From the NCBI GenBank assembly GCA_905221605.1, contig CAJNDS010002248.1, positions 1 to 64,000 of the forward strand: DNA of 64,000 nt, in the 5' to 3' direction. The notes under the pieces were generated by a model that made no database searches, was not told the origin of the DNA, and saw only the letters and a list, made by a program, of their open reading frames with translations. The translations under genes and the position numbers were made by a program. The stretch is from Symbiodinium natans (Eukaryota > Sar > Dinophyceae > Suessiales > Symbiodiniaceae). Position 1 is the stretch's first letter. Each line of letters opens with the position of its first letter. Below are positions 12,701 through 26,800 of this stretch, one piece after another.

Positions 12701-13344
12701 GATGCACGCCCTTCCCGAAGCCTGCCGCGAAACACATTGAGCAGCACCAACACATTCATTCCGCGGCAATGTGTTTGCGCACCCCTCCTTCCCCTCCCAG
12801 CATTAGACACTCGAGAAACCGTTTATGCACTTGGCAGTGGCCTGCTTGGACAGTGCTCGCCCGGGTTTTGGCTGTTGGGGGCATTGCATGGCGGCATCAT
12901 GTTGCCAATTATCATAGACATTGGCGGCTCCAGCATCTCCAGAAAAGCCCTGACTCCCAGCTCCAGCGTCGGCACCCAAAAACACATCCCCGGACCAGCG
13001 TGTTTTACATCCGACCCTCACCCCCACCCACCCCCCCTGCCCACACACACGACACACAGAACATGTCAGCACCACATTCAGCTCATTCCACCGTATTCCA
13101 CCACATTGTACGCAGAACCTCAAGCCCCTTGTGCATTCCACTCAGTGCCAACAACGACAACAGGTCATTCCACCGTCTATCCTCTCGTTCCAGCGGCATG
13201 CGCATCTCCCCCCCCCCCCTAGGCACAGTACTCTCAGCACATCTCACCGTGATGTTTTACGTAGCACCTCCACCGACTCCACCGAGGTCTCCATTCGTTC
13301 CCACCACAATGTTTCACCACATGCCCAGGCACCCGGCGCGCTAG

Positions 13345-16300
13345 ACGTAGCACCAAAAACAATGCATTCCCCGCATGCTTGGGAACTGCTGGGCCAGGCC
13401 CCACTCCTAACGGAGATAGAAACGAAGGAATCGCTGCGCTAGCTCTCGTGATTTCATCCAAAGAACATCTGGCACCCACGTCGAATCTGACCCTCCTCTC
13501 TTAAAACAGTCGTGTTATAATTCCTGGCCCTAAACCCTACATTCTAGACCCTAAACAACCCAACAAATTTGAGACTGGCCTGAGCCCGACGTTGAGGGAG
13601 GCTCAAACTTCTAGACTTTCAAGCTCTCTTGTTGGGTACGGTTTAGGGTTTTAGTGCTTAGGTTTAGGGTTTCTATATTCTTTAGGGTTTCGGGAAGTAT
13701 CACACCTTCCGCACCGTTGAGGAATCCCCGTTGAGGGAAATCATACTACTGCAATGCAAGGAAGCTGGAAAAAAGGTTGCAGCTACTCGTGCAGAACCTG
13801 CCTCAAGGCAGAGACGATCTGCGGCAAGATCAAACCCTGCGGGCCCTAATCCCCCATCAGCACATCTTGGAATCCAATCCAAGCAGACCCTGATCCCCAT
13901 CAAGACCAACCACAGCAATTCATGTGCCCCAGCCCCAAATTAAGCTGATGCATCCATGGTCATATCTCCCAGCCCATCGACCACTCAGCTTCGCACTGAT
14001 GCCCGCGCTGGTGACCGGATTCCAGCCAGCCTCGGGCGCAGGTACACAACCTACTATTCATGTTCGTGAGTGGACATACGCAGGGGGTTGTGTGCACTCA
14101 CCTGGCATCGTCATGAAAATCGAGACCTTCGACATGCGTACCCGCACTGTAGCCCATGTACCTGCCCTTTTTGGGCTACGAACCTTTGGAACATCCACCT
14201 ATTGTTCGTCACAGGAAACAAAACAAATAGCACTCCTTGTATCTCTTGTCAACTGAAGATACGTACAGGAAACCAAAAAATCATGCATGAAGTTGTACTC
14301 GTGGCATCTGGGTCTCGAAACATGAGTTCTTGAGCACCAGATTTTGCTGCTGACAGAATCGAGCCTCAAGTGAAACATAGCTGAGCCCAAAACAGAATCC
14401 CATGAACCTATAAGCCACTAAGCATTCGCTGCCGCATCCCATGCATTTTGTTGCTGCTAGTAACTATGGTTGCCAATGTTTCAACATTCCCGAAGCTCAA
14501 AACCTGAGACTGCCGGGCTCCGGACCTCACGCCATGATCCTGAGAAGGCCAGGAAGACTCTGGCTTATTCTAACCAAAAGGAGGGAATGGAGTGGGGGAA
14601 GCTTCGAGCAGATTTTCGCGTCCATTGGCTAGCAACATTGTAGGTGTTCCCATGGCCAAGTTTAGGTGGCAGATACCGATCATTAGCCTGTAAAGGCTCC
14701 GCAGTACAAAGCTTTGCGTGCAAATTGCGGCCAAGGTGGCAATCGACGCGACATGTGCAGTGCAGACGTCAGACCGAACTCGGAAATACAGCATTGGCAG
14801 ATACTCGCCTTAGCAGCCACAATTTCCCCAAGCCCCAAACCCCATCAAGGCTCACGACACGTACAAAGCCCCACCCTGCTTCGAAAGCAGCCCGGTCCTT
14901 CTGGGTTTGCATGGGCGCCGTAACCCTAAACCCTAAACCCTAATCCCTAACCCTAAACCAACCGCACAGCTCGCTGCTGAGAGCCGAAATGCGGACACGA
15001 GTCCCATATTGCAGTGCTCTTTGACCTGGGCCAGTTATGGCTAGGCTTGCCTCAGGATTTCTCAGGACTACTCTCATGATTGCCATGGCTGCTGCAGCTT
15101 CAGTCAGGACACCACCTGCGAGAAATAGTCCGGAGATGCCAAGACTGGCAGGGTGTTAGGGCCAGGTCCGGCGATGACCAAAAGGGGTGGACATCCAAGA
15201 TGAAGTGCTAACAAAACAGAGCTGTTGGCACACCATGGCGTTATTCATTCTAAACTCCCATCCCAATGCTCCGATGAGCACGCCCCAAAGAATCGGGGAA
15301 GGCTTCAAAGCCTAGTTTGGCGGAGCCTTTGCCTTGGGACACTTTGGCCTTACGGCTGATGACATCAACTCCCAGTCACAAGACTATACATAGACTTCCC
15401 AAACATTGGGGCCGTGTCTCTCGCCGGCATGTTGTGCCGGCCGATGTCTATGCGTTATGAACCGTCCGGTCCTAAGAAAGTGCAGCCGCCAAGGCTAGCA
15501 ACGCCAGCGAACGTGAAGCGGCTGTCCCCGCCCGTAAAAAGCATCTGCAGCAAGGCATCACTCAAAATCAACCGACGGACCCTGTGGGCATGCAGCGACC
15601 TTTTCTCTTCGCATGATTTGCCGAGCTCACCTGCACTCTCTTGCCCCGAAGCATCCTACTCCACGTCTACCTGTCTGCAGCATTCTGCAGTGGGGCTGGT
15701 TCCCAACCGGGACCGTGTACTCAGTACCGTAAGCTTCGCAGACTGTTGCTGTTCACGCCCCGCGCGCAGGCCTGCTTCATGACTGCGCGGCTGCCCAATC
15801 GCAGCGGGCAGTTCCAGGGTCTCAGTGTGAAGTCCCCCTTCTCAGGCTTTGTGGACAGTGTATTGATTGAACAAAGTCTTAAAAACCATCAGGGGAATAT
15901 GGGGAGTTGAAGGATTCAGCCCCATGTTGAGAGACACCGAAGAGTTATGCTGGCAGTCGCGCCCCGCAAGCAGTTGAACCAAGGGGGGCTGGGAAAGTGT
16001 GTCCAAGTTTTGGGCCGAATGGAACTGCCTGCCTGCGCTTGATCGTCCTTCCATGCCGCCATCGCCACTTTGTTGGATGGCCTTTAATAGCTGTCGGAGC
16101 CGGTCGAGGCAACGTCCGTGCCCAAACCCGCTGCAATGGGACTGTTGTAGCAAAGTCGACGGATCACCTCACACTCCCTAACCCTAAACCCTAAACCCTA
16201 AATTCAAACCCTGAACCCTAAACCCCAAACCCTCGACAATTTTTTTTAACCCGGGCTCTCTGAGGTGCCGGCACTGGAGAAGAAGCATCACTAGACCCTA

Positions 16301-17508
16301 AACTGCCCTAAACCCTAAACCCTAAACACTAAACCCTAAACCCTAAACCCTATCATCATGAAGTGTCCAGTTTCGGACTTGCAGCGCTGCATCGGCCACA
16401 GCCCCGAGGAAGTCTCTGCAAGCATCTTGAATTGCCAGTGCAACGGCTCCCCTCTCCAACCCCTGAAGCATATGGGCATTTTTTTGGGTTTAGGGTTTAG
16501 GGTTTAGGGTTTTAGGCATTTCCCAAAATAGGGGTACATACCCTGTCTAACCCAAATTGAAAAGAATTCCTTGAAAGGGAACCCCCAAAAAGGGCCAAGT
16601 AGAAGAGAGTCCGCTTAAAGGGTACCCCCTGTTTTCGGAAACCCCCATATCTCAAACATTGTCGGAACCATCTGGAATGCTACAGCATGCTGCCGCTACG
16701 GCATACTGCCCCTAACACATCCTCCGGCATTATCTCCTAAACATTGCAAAAGGGGCTGTAGGTTTAAAATTGGGGGATGGGAACTCCATAGATCTACTAC
16801 CTTGTCAGCGATGGAACTGGCGCAGCATTTGATTACAGCTGGCAACTCTGGGCCTCAGTCTTCGAGGGAGCCGGCACTGCAAAACGATGCTTGCGCGTGG
16901 TATTGCAACGTAGCCTCGTGACGCTGCGGGAGGGAAATGCGATCGAAAGATGTCTGGCACAAAGCTTCGTGGAGGCTCCGGCTACTGTGCTGCCGTAAGC
17001 TCGAAGACTTCTGTGTCAGCTATATACAAAACATCCAAAACCAGTATAATTAGTTGCGCCGTTGTAATTGCCCGGGTACTGCGCACGACTAGCCAGAGAG
17101 CCTCTGCGCGAAAGCTGAGACCAACCTGATTCATGGTGGGCAGCGGCACCAGAGGGTGTGGCCTTTTGAAGGTGCTCTCGCCTTCCTAACTATAAAGATA
17201 AACCTCTCCACCCTAAGAGAAAGCAAGCCATAGCGAGCCTACATAGAGGGAGCTGGTACCAATTTACCAATATGCATGCTTTAGCTCTTTCAGTCACTGT
17301 GCAGCTGCCCCCAGTCAGGAGGGTGCAAAGAGGCTTCAAGGCTTTGGAGGGTTGATGTAGCGCTCAGCCTGTTTAGGTTACAGTATATGTGCTCCAATTT
17401 TCCCCTTCCTACACAGGCAAACCAGAAGCCTATAGAAGCTGCCTATAGAAGCTGCGCCAAGTTCCTTTTTTTAGCTGCAGGAACTCTTCAGAAGTCGTAG
17501 GCAAGATC
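13345..17508. other. No recognisable gene; scattered telomere-like arrays
   Basis: CCCTAAA arrays at 14920-14958, 16178-16230 and 16305-16352, and TTTAGGG at 16486-16512. Short ORFs only, without recognisable motifs. Confidence 0.5.
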
Positions 17509-17967
17509 ATGCTGCCCGTTGATTGGCGAAGTGCGGTCGACTCGAAGCCTCCTCAAGCCTTGAGACCATTCGCTTGCGCACGGGGCGCTCGCTGCCAAAC
17601 ATTGCAAGCCCTTGTGGCTTCCCAGCTGGGCGGAGGGGCCTCAGGGCTGGAAGAGCAAGTGCTACGTGATCTGGAGGCAGAGTTGCCGGGTCCGGACTCT
17701 ACTCTGCGACACAGGGGCGTGCAGGAGCTCAACACGATGAATGAGCGGAAGAAAACCATGTCAGCCTCTAGCCGAAACCCGAAACCTCAGCGCGCGGCAG
17801 CCGCTAGGGGCGCCAGTTCGCCACGGCTGCCGTCCTGCAAACAGCGCGGAACAGCCTCGGAAGGCGCTGACAAGTGGCTTTTTGGTATGAGGGCTGACTA
17901 TGCCCTTGGGCCAATGCACTCCTACATATGTGCTGGGATGCTTTGGGTTACCTTGGGCTGGGCTTGA
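17509..17967 (+). CDS. Hypothetical ORF, 152 residues
   Basis: An ATG-initiated plus-strand ORF. The middle (about residues 35-85) reads like protein: LQALVASQLGGGASGLEEQV, then LRDLEAELPG and ELNTMNERKKTMSASSRNPK. The ends are less convincing. It is the only sizeable plus-strand candidate near otherwise minus-strand genes, so it may be a degenerate or foreign fragment, or chance. Confidence 0.3.
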   Translation: MLPVDWRSAVDSKPPQALRPFACARGARCQTLQALVASQLGGGASGLEEQVLRDLEAELPGPDSTLRHRGVQELNTMNERKKTMSASSRNPKPQRAAAARGASSPRLPSCKQRGTASEGADKWLFGMRADYALGPMHSYICAGMLWVTLGWA

Positions 17968-18259
17968 AAGTACCTTCGGCATGCACAGTCCGCGAAAGCT
18001 GTGTTGCTAGCAATGCACGTCCTGGAATCCTCTTTGTACATTCTGACACGAACGAGTGCGAGCCGCAAAGCTCCAATGCACTGTGCTGCTCCCGAGTCAG
18101 CGTACACTGCCGCTTGCTTAAGCTGACTTTGCCCGCGAGTGTTTCACTACACCTGCGTCGCTCTGAGGTCCAACAAGCCTGCCGGTATCCGAACCCTTTT
18201 TCTGCACAACTGCTGACGAAAGCTCTAGACTCTAGACCTTAACAAGGGCCCTTCATAGC

Positions 18260-18296
18260 CCTAAACCCTAAACCCTAAACCCTAAACCCTAAACCA
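18260..18296. repeat. Telomere-like array (CCCTAAA)n
   Basis: About five units, just beyond the 3' end of the MAPK gene (stop at 18558). Confidence 0.9.
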
Positions 18297-18557
18297 GGGT
18301 TGGTTAGGGGGATTGTAAGGCCTAATAGCCCATGCTGGGATGAGGATCCAGGGCCCCCACCCGAGTCGCGAGCCCACGTGGCAGGGGATGCGATCCGCAA
18401 CCCAAGACCCCGCACCGCGAGAGGTTTTCTTTTCAGAGCTTTAAGGGGCTGCATGGGAGTCGAACCTAAATTATAGACTTGTGGGTGCTATAGACATCTG
18501 TGGGAGGTGGGAGGGGGTTGCGGATCCCGGAACCATCCGAACTGCCAGAGGCAATCC

Positions 18558-21500
18558 TCACATGTCCGGCATTTCCGGATGGTACTTTTTGATTTCCTGC
18601 GCGCGCACAAGGCTTCTCAAGGTGAGGGCAGTTGAGGGACGGAAGGGGGGATGTCGGGATGCTTGGACTGTGACTGCTTTGGACAGGGAGCGGCTCATGT
18701 TCAGGGTGGGGTCTCAGAGCTCAAGGGTTGCAGCCTTCAAGTTCGCAGTTCATAGACAGTCTACACAGAGGCGGGAAGCACCGCACCCGAAGACTTCGAA
18801 ACTTAGCTTGCCCCACACGTGTCCCCCGAGTAGGGACGTGTAAGGACTACGGCACGGACACCCAGCCGCAATTGAGGCGTTGGTGCTGAATTCCAAGAAG
18901 CAAGGGGGCGCCACAGCGACCCACTCCCGATATGTAGGGTTTAGGGTTTAGGGCAGGGGTTTAGGGTTTAGGGTTTATTAGGGTTTAGGGTTAACCCGAG
19001 CCTTGCAAAAGTACTTCCTGAGGAGCTTTTCGTCCAGGTCAGGCTCCTGTAGGTCAGGGCTTGGGGGTGCGGAGGACCCTTTGTGACTTAGGGTTTAGGG
19101 TTTAGGGTTCAGGCTGCGTAAGGGCATTCGGGGGGGGGGGGGGGGGAGTTTGGGGACTTGATAAGGATTGCTCATATAGAGGGCGCAAATGGTAGATCAT
19201 GCGCCTGGCACCCTTGCACTGAGCGCCGCATGCCTAGTATTAATACAGGGCTATGCAAGGTGGGCCTTTTCGAATTCCAGCGTCACGTACTTCGGTGCCG
19301 ACCTCGGCATGCAGTAAATCATAGTCTGCAATCCGCTGAAGTCGTGTGGTTCTTGGGGCCCGGGTTGAGAAATCCTTGCGGGATGTTGACAGCTTCGCGT
19401 TGCCACCCCCACATGGGCCCGGCATTTGCAAACAGGGGATCCTGACTCAGCTCAGCATCTGATGCCTTTGAAAGACTTTGTAAAGACAGTCTCGAAGCAA
19501 CTCTGGCCCTCCCAAAAAACCGAGTCCTTTCCTACCCTTTCCAGCTGAGGCAAAGTCGTTTCCCTTGAGGGGTCGCGGATGACATTGGGCCCCGAGGTGA
19601 ACAACCTGCGGACTGGTCCACACACTGACAGGCCTACATCACAGAATGTCGCAGACACAAACCCTGCTAACCTTGACAAGTCTTGAAAGGTGCCCCCCCC
19701 CCCCCCCCGCCTATGCTCCAAGGCTTCAGTCACTGCAATGCGGTCCTGCAAGGGTCTTGCTTCCACTTCAAGACAACATGCGAGCACTAACAGTTTAACA
19801 GAATGCGACTCCATGTTTCTGATCGCAGAAGGAGAGAGGGTCGCAGCCATGCCCAACTTGCATGGAACTTACTTGGGCTTGTTTTGTGGGGGCGGGAGGG
19901 GGGGGGGGGGGGGGGGAAAAAATGCTCCCCAGCAAGCTAGCTGCTGGGGCAGGCACGAAGCCTTCGCGAAGAATTGTGGTCACTCTTGCCCACCCCCCCC
20001 CCCCCCCAACACGCAACGCAGGAATTCACAGCTTTCACCCGGAGGCTCCGAAGCCAAGAGCCAAGGAAATCACGCGGAGACTTCACGGTTCTGCACACCG
20101 CTTTTGCGGAGACTCGCTCAAAACCCACACTCCCCCCCCCCCCGACAAAAAAAGAAGACACCCACCCCTAAACCCTAAACCCTCAATGACTCAACCCTCA
20201 ACCCTAAACCCTAAACCAAATGAAGCCTGTAAACCCTAAGCAATCTTTGGTCCTTGGGGTTGAACCGCAGCATTCGATTCAGGATGTCGATGGAGTCCGC
20301 CTGTTGCGTGGATTTTGATGCATGGGGACGCTCCTGTTGTACTGCCATGTACTACCTGTAACCCCAATTACCTACAGTTTTATGGGTTGCACCTATGCCT
20401 ATTCATCAAAGGGTAGCTACTACTAAACTGTAGGCAATTGGGGTTGCAGGCAAACTCCAACAAAACGACGTACTAAGCAAGGTCCTGAACCTAACGAACC
20501 CTCACAGAGTCCCAACGCCCCCAGCCGCCTCCACCCCGGGGAACTTCACGCCCAAGCCCTCGCCGTCGCGCCTGGGACTTGTGGAGTTGGCGGGCTTCTT
20601 CGGAGCTTTAGTATGTTGCAAGGGGTTAGGCTTTGAGTGTCGGTACGGGGGCTATGACTACTGGCCTATGGGCTTTGGGATCATATGTGTTGGCCCACCA
20701 CTTCTCACGAGGTTTCACCCATCATGGCTCGGCAGGGGTGATATTCCTTTACCGGTCGCATCTTTGCTGTCCTTTTTTCGATCCTGCTGGTTTTCTGTGA
20801 ACTTCAGCTGCGCGGATCCCACACACATGCACACAAACACGAGTTTGCTGGGCTCCGTGCGCTGCAAAGCAGCGAATGTACCTGCAAATTCCACGGGGCT
20901 TGCTTCGTGATTCTCAAGACCGTTTCAACTCCAACTGCTCGCTCCGTGCCGGTGGTCTAAAGGTCCGTACTTCAGAAATGTGTTTCGATGCCTCTTTTCC
21001 TCAACGGGCCTGAATGACATCCAGTGAACCGACTTCGAGTTCATCTGGCATGAGTGAGTTGAGCGCGAAACTTCATCGGCCTCTTTGCATCTTCTCGCTC
21101 CAGCTGATCGACGTCCGGCTCCCCTGGCGTTCCTGCGGAGCAACTGGGAAGCTTCTCTGCTCAGGGATGGCTGGGGCCTCATGGAGCCCGAGCTGTACGA
21201 TGGTGGCAGGAATAGGTGCCAATCTCTGCTATGCTCTTCGTGCTCAGTGGTAGGCACAACTTCAATCACACCTGTGTTCAAGGCCCGAGCCAAGGAGGTT
21301 AAAGATCATGTTCAGCTGGTCATGCTTCCCTCGCCTTGAGCAGGGGGGTGGCAAGCCGAGGCGGCTGCGGATGAAGGACGTTGATGATGGGAGGAAGCTT
21401 TTCAGAAGCAAGTCTCAGGAACGGCGACGGAAATTGATTCTGAGTTGAAGTGACGGACACAGCTTTGGGGTATGAGGGCTTGTGCACGGAGGGAACACAA

Positions 21501-22428
21501 GGCATGCAACATCCTCCTAATTACTCTTCCGCGAGATGCTTTCAAGACGAGCACGAATGCAGGTGGAGCAGCGGCTGGGCGCCGGGCGTGTGATACTTGT
21601 AGTCCGTCCTTGGCTTCAAGGCCGTGGGAGTAACAAAGCGGATGCCACAGCCCAAGACTTCAAGAAAAAATGCAGCCAGCCAAGCTGACACTCAACATGA
21701 ATAGGAAGGTTGCCAACAACTTCCGATCCATTCCCGACTCGGCGACCCGGAACCTTGAACTCAGAGCACTTGGGACTTTATGTACCTGGAGTTTAGCAAT
21801 AGCCCTGAATTAGTATGCATAACCTATAAAAATTGCAGGTAAAGAAGGTCCCAGCTATCCTCTGCTTCCAGGGCACTTGTGTTTGTGATCTGGCGACAGC
21901 GGGAAGCAGGAGGATCCCGGGAACAGTGGCCCTCGATCCTTGCAGCCCAGCTTGAGCTTCAAGTTTAGGGCTTCGACTTTCGCACTCGCTGAAGCAGGCA
22001 AGGTTTAAGGCTTAAGGCTTAAGGCTTAAGGCTTAAGGTTTAGGGTTTAGGGTTTAGGGTTTGGGGTTTGGGGTTTAGGGTTTGGGGTTTGTTTAGGGTT
22101 TGGGGTTTAGGGGTTTAGGGTTTTTTTTGGCACCCGCATAGCTGGTCGACACTCCACGCCCCGTTCAAACCCAAAGAAGTCAACCCACGTGTCCCTGCGC
22201 ACGACTGCGGGGTTTAGGGCTTAGGTTCTGGATGATGGTTTACAAGGGCCAGTGGCAGGCATGGCCCAGAAGAAGATACCCACCAAATCCATCATCATGA
22301 ATATAGCCCCCCCGCCCACTCAAACCCTAAACCCCCCTCAAAAAAGGGCGCCACTCGGTAGGGAAACCCTCCTTCCACATGGTCGGGTCCTGCGTCCGCG
22401 TGCCTTCGAGCATGCCAAGGAGCTCGGC
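18558..22428 (-). CDS. MAPK exons 15-26: C-lobe and C-terminus
   Basis: Exons: 22390-22428 (AELLGMLEGTRTQ), 21877-21938 (DRGPLFPGSSCFPLSPDHKH), 21291-21334 (RGKHDQLNMIFNLL), 21081-21132 (TPGEPDVDQLEREDAK), 20861-20881 (21 nt, YIRCFA), 20526-20571 (RDGEGLGVKFPGVEA), 20253-20300 (ADSIDILNRMLRFNPK), 19711-19745 (DRIAVTEALEH), 19452-19475 (24 nt, LSKASDA), 19266-19302 (SAPKYVTLEFEK), 19002-19046 (EPDLDEKLLRKYFCK), 18558-18596 (EIKKYHPEMPDM and stop TGA). Every junction stays in frame. The 19452-19475 exon is the only one whose acceptor AG is followed by T. The intron between 19002 and 18596 opens with a telomere-like array a few bases inside its GC donor. Confidence 0.92.
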
Positions 22429-23829
22429 CTGGGGCCCAGAGAAGTCCGGGGGCTTCAGGGTTTCTTATCTAGGGTTCATAGGGTTTAGGGTTTAGGGTTT
22501 GGGGTTTGGGGTTTAGGGCTTAGGGTTTGGCTTGCCTTATAGCTGCAGTACCCCAAAGATAAGTCCCGCTGATTCTCTTGTTGCCAAGAGGGGCTGACCG
22601 GTGTCGCTCTCCAGGGTTGACATACGGCTAGATGGGTTTAGAGTTCAGACTCTGAGGCTTTACCTATACATACCCTAAAACCGTCAAACCTAAGAAACCC
22701 TTGCAGTCAAGGTTGGTCAAAAGCATCTTCCTCAGATTCCTGAAACGGCCATAGCGACAGCCCGGAGGATGAGCTTCCGGGCGTAGATGCAGCCAACCGA
22801 CCAGATGTCAATGGCCTCCCACAAAACTCAGAGCTAGAAGGGAATGAAGAGAGAGCCAGAGCAGCGTGACCCGTCTTTCGAATTGGACTTCCAAGATCGG
22901 TAGGGAACGACGATCTCGCTCATGATGCTTCTTGTTCTACTCTAGCTCTTACGACGGCGGGAATTCCAAGGCATGGGGCTGCTAACATGCTAAGTTGAAA
23001 GTCGAGCCCCAATGAAACTGTTCGAGCCAAGGGGCCTCCGTGTAGTTCTCCTGGAGCAAGATCAGCTCTGGGGCTCGGTACCACCTGGGCAGGTGGAGGT
23101 TGCTTCTCAAGGGATAGCTGCCACAATTTAAACGACAATGCCCCAAGGTATCCCGACATCCCTGAACGTCTGAAACCCTCGAAGAACTCAACATACTCAA
23201 CCCCAAGTCCTCCCCCCCAACACCCTAAACCCTAAACATTGAATCCCCCGGTAAGGGCGAGGCCTGGTTACCACGTGGCCGGTGAGGTTCCTGTGGGCCC
23301 AGTGGCGCAAGGACAAGCTCCGGTGGGGCGGAGCTCCATGCTCTACTTGTAACCCCAATTAGCTACAGTGTATGGGTTATCCTCATGAAGTGAAGGGAAA
23401 TTCCTACTAAACTGTATCAAGCTGGGGTTGGAGGTACATCTTTGGCTGCTGCCCTTGTTGCCACACTCACTCCAAGGCAGTCAAGAGCGTTGCGGGGCTG
23501 AGTGGTTGGGGTGTTTCAGGGGTGGTTCATGGGCCACTGAATTCTGAACCGGCACTTTGAACCACATCCATCTCTTGATCCTGTTCTTAGCTCAGGCGTA
23601 ATGGCCAGGCCTCTTCAGACGCTGAGTGTGGGGCACCCCGGGCACTGCCTCAGCGTGGAACTCTGGGATCCGAGAGCAGAAAGGTCTGTTGACATGAAAC
23701 CCTTCAACGAAAAAAGGAACGACAGAGCCACCCTTGTCAAACCACTCCAGGTGTGCCCTTCTGTCGTTCAGGGCGCGATCATTGCTTAGAAGTCTGTGCC
23801 CCCAAGCGGCTTATATATGCTTGCACATG

Positions 23830-23868
<39 letters not shown>

Positions 23869-26800
23869 CTCTGAAGCCTCAGGGCCCGGCGTCATGATCA
23901 CCTTCACCGCGCGGCCTGGAGCTCAGAGTTGTTACAAGTTCTTGGGCTGAGTTTAGCAGCAGCTGTGTTTTTGGCCGCCTGCCCATCTGACACTCGGACG
24001 CACTGAACGCCCGGTTTGACGCACGAAAGATCGAAACACGGACATGCCGGCATTGCTCGCAGCGTGGCCTGCCGTCCTAAGACCTCAACCCTGTCTAAAG
24101 CCCAAAGCCTGCCGACCCCCAACACACTCCAAAACCCTTAACCCTCAACCCGGACAAACGCTTGCCTCACTCAACTTGCACACTCAGGCGCTAGCAGCCA
24201 AATCCTCTTAAGCCACTGCTTCACTTGTGCACTTGCACTGTCCGAGAGGCTCGTTCGCCTAATTGCTAGTATTGAAGCGCCTCTTTGTAGCATTTTAGTG
24301 TCAGCCTTTTGTGGAATCGCAGAGCCTACTTCAGCGCGACTGAAGCAAATCCCGAATCTCCAAACCTCAAGGCCTTGCAAGAGTGTCGGCTCACACTGAG
24401 TCGGTGACGTATTCGGGAGCCTGGGCGCGGGTGTCTTGAGGACGGGAGGCTAGAACTCTGATAGGGTTCCGAGACGAAACATGTGCACATCTACACAACA
24501 AAACACATGCCGAGTGAAAAGTGTCAATCGGAAGTTCGCCTGGAAACCTGACAACCCGGGATGTGAAGCCTCTCTGCATGATCTGCCAGCCCTGATCCCT
24601 GCTTGAAACAACTTGTTCAAGCCCAATGGTAGAGGTCTCAGATTTAAGATTCAAAGCAGGGCTGAGGGTTGCGCTTGCACCCTGCGCCTAATTATATGGG
24701 AGTCGGAACAATTACTCATAGCATTCCCTTGTTGTCCCTTTATAACTATACTACAAGAACCCCCCCACAGCCCTGTTGACAATTCTTAAGGCCCCTAGAG
24801 TCTCTCCCGGTAAGGCCCGGGCGCGTGCAGGTGCGGCTGCTCGGCGGCCTCGATGGCTCGGCTCAGCCCAAAGTCGCAGATCTTGACGGAGCAGTCCTAT
24901 GCCAGCGGGACCGATGCCTTTCTTGCAACCAGGTCTCTTGCCAAATTCTAAAGCCCCCCAACATCCCCAAACCCCTAAACCCGATAAGCCCCGTTTGAAC
25001 CAAGAAACCACAAGCTCCAGGCTTTCTACCTGCGTAGAAACGTGTTCACAAGTCCTGGTTGACGAGGCAATTGGCCTCAGTATGGAAGCATTCACGGCGA
25101 CTTCAAAGCAACATACCACGGCACGAGCAACAGAATATCCTAACCATCTCAATCATGGAGCAAGGTGAGGCGTCACACCTTACTCTTCAGCACCTGCAAC
25201 CTCGTCGGTGCAACGGTGTAGTAGGGGCGGGATCTTTCGCAAGGCATCATGGGGCACTATACAACCTTCGCGCCCCCGAGGACTTCCTTCCTTGCGAATC
25301 GGTCCAAACCCTCAAAGACTCTTCCCCCTCCAAGCCCCCCAAACAACCCACGGCGTATGTATTAAGTGCCCAAAACCCTGTAATCCCAAAAACCCGACCT
25401 ACACACTTCAGGGCCCGCTGCCGGCTTCAGGTCTCGGTGGTAGATCCCGGCCTTGGCCGCGCCAAACATTTCTTCTGCAAGGGGGGCTATAGGGGCTATA
25501 CTAGGTTCATAGGCCTGGCCTTCCTTTTAGGGTTTAGGGTTTAGGGTTTAGGGTTTCTGGGTAAGACTTCTTTTGCAACTTTGCAAGAGTGTTTTTGGGC
25601 TTAGCATGAGGTAAACAGGGGCGGCTTTTGAGCTGAGAGTGGGTAAACGGCTTCAGCTTGTGCGGGCACTTTTAGAGTTTCGCGAGGGCATATTGCGTCG
25701 CGTGATGTCCTTGGGGCGTGATTCAGCAATAGCGACGCTGCGCTGCCATCCCTGCCGTTTGCGTGACTCCCATGTTTTGGCCTTCCTCTGGCCCGCTGCC
25801 TTCATGCAGCCTCCTTTAACGAAGGAATTCAGCCCCTACGTGCCTCCTGCGATTGTCGGACTCGAACCCCGGGTGTGCCAAGCTCGCGCGAGCAATGGCA
25901 TCGGAAGGTGCTGGGCCCTGGGCGGAGTGCAGGTACTTGAGCCCAACCAGCAAGTTGTAGAGTAACGTGTTGATGTGGAGCGGTGTCAGCGTCACGTCCT
26001 GGCGCCCGAGAGTTCTGGAGCCGACTAGATCCCAGCCCATTTAACCTAGGATGGCCCGTAAAACCCTCTGAAAAAGACTCCTAAGCATGGCCCTCTTTAC
26101 ACCCCCAATAAGGGGAAACTAGAAACATTCCGAGTAACCCTCAACCCTTTTTACATCCAGGCCTCGTGACAAATGCCGGGTAAGCAGCCCTAACCCCTAA
26201 ACCGCCCAAGTGCTCTCCCCTCGGCAGGAAGTCCGTACGGCACAGCTTCTTCAAGTCGGAGTCACAAATCTCCATTACCATGTAGAGCTCGTCGAACCTG
26301 GCAGGCTCAGTCTCAGAATCCTCTTACTCTAAACCCTATACAGGGCATCCAGCGTTTGTTCTGGGACTTTGGGGCAGTTCTGCACTTCCAGACTCCCCCA
26401 AAGTCTGCAGTTTAGGATTTGGTCTCCTGGCCTGAGCATGGAAGACGCTTCTCCAAAGCATGCTCTGCTTCAGGCTCATTCGCCACTTAAAGCCCTTAAG
26501 GACGTGCGTAGCAGGTGTACTGATTCGGCACCTGGCATTGCGGGTGCCTGCAGGTCTGCCTGACATGGACCATTATAGTGCCCGTACTCGACACCCAACT
26601 AAACGATATCCCAAGTGCAGGTCAAGAAGGGATAGTGACCCGTAACTAGTAACCCTAAACCCTAAACGTCAAACCCTAAACCCTAAACCCTAAACCCTAA
26701 ACCCTAAACCCTAAACCCTAAACAGCAACAGGCCGGCGCGACGTGTGAATGTTGCTGGGGGCGACCTGGGCTCCCAAGGCTACCACCAGCAAATCGCGGA

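Noticed and set aside
12247-13344. Proline/serine-rich plus-strand frames
   Set aside because: Composition artefact of the C-rich tandem repeat.
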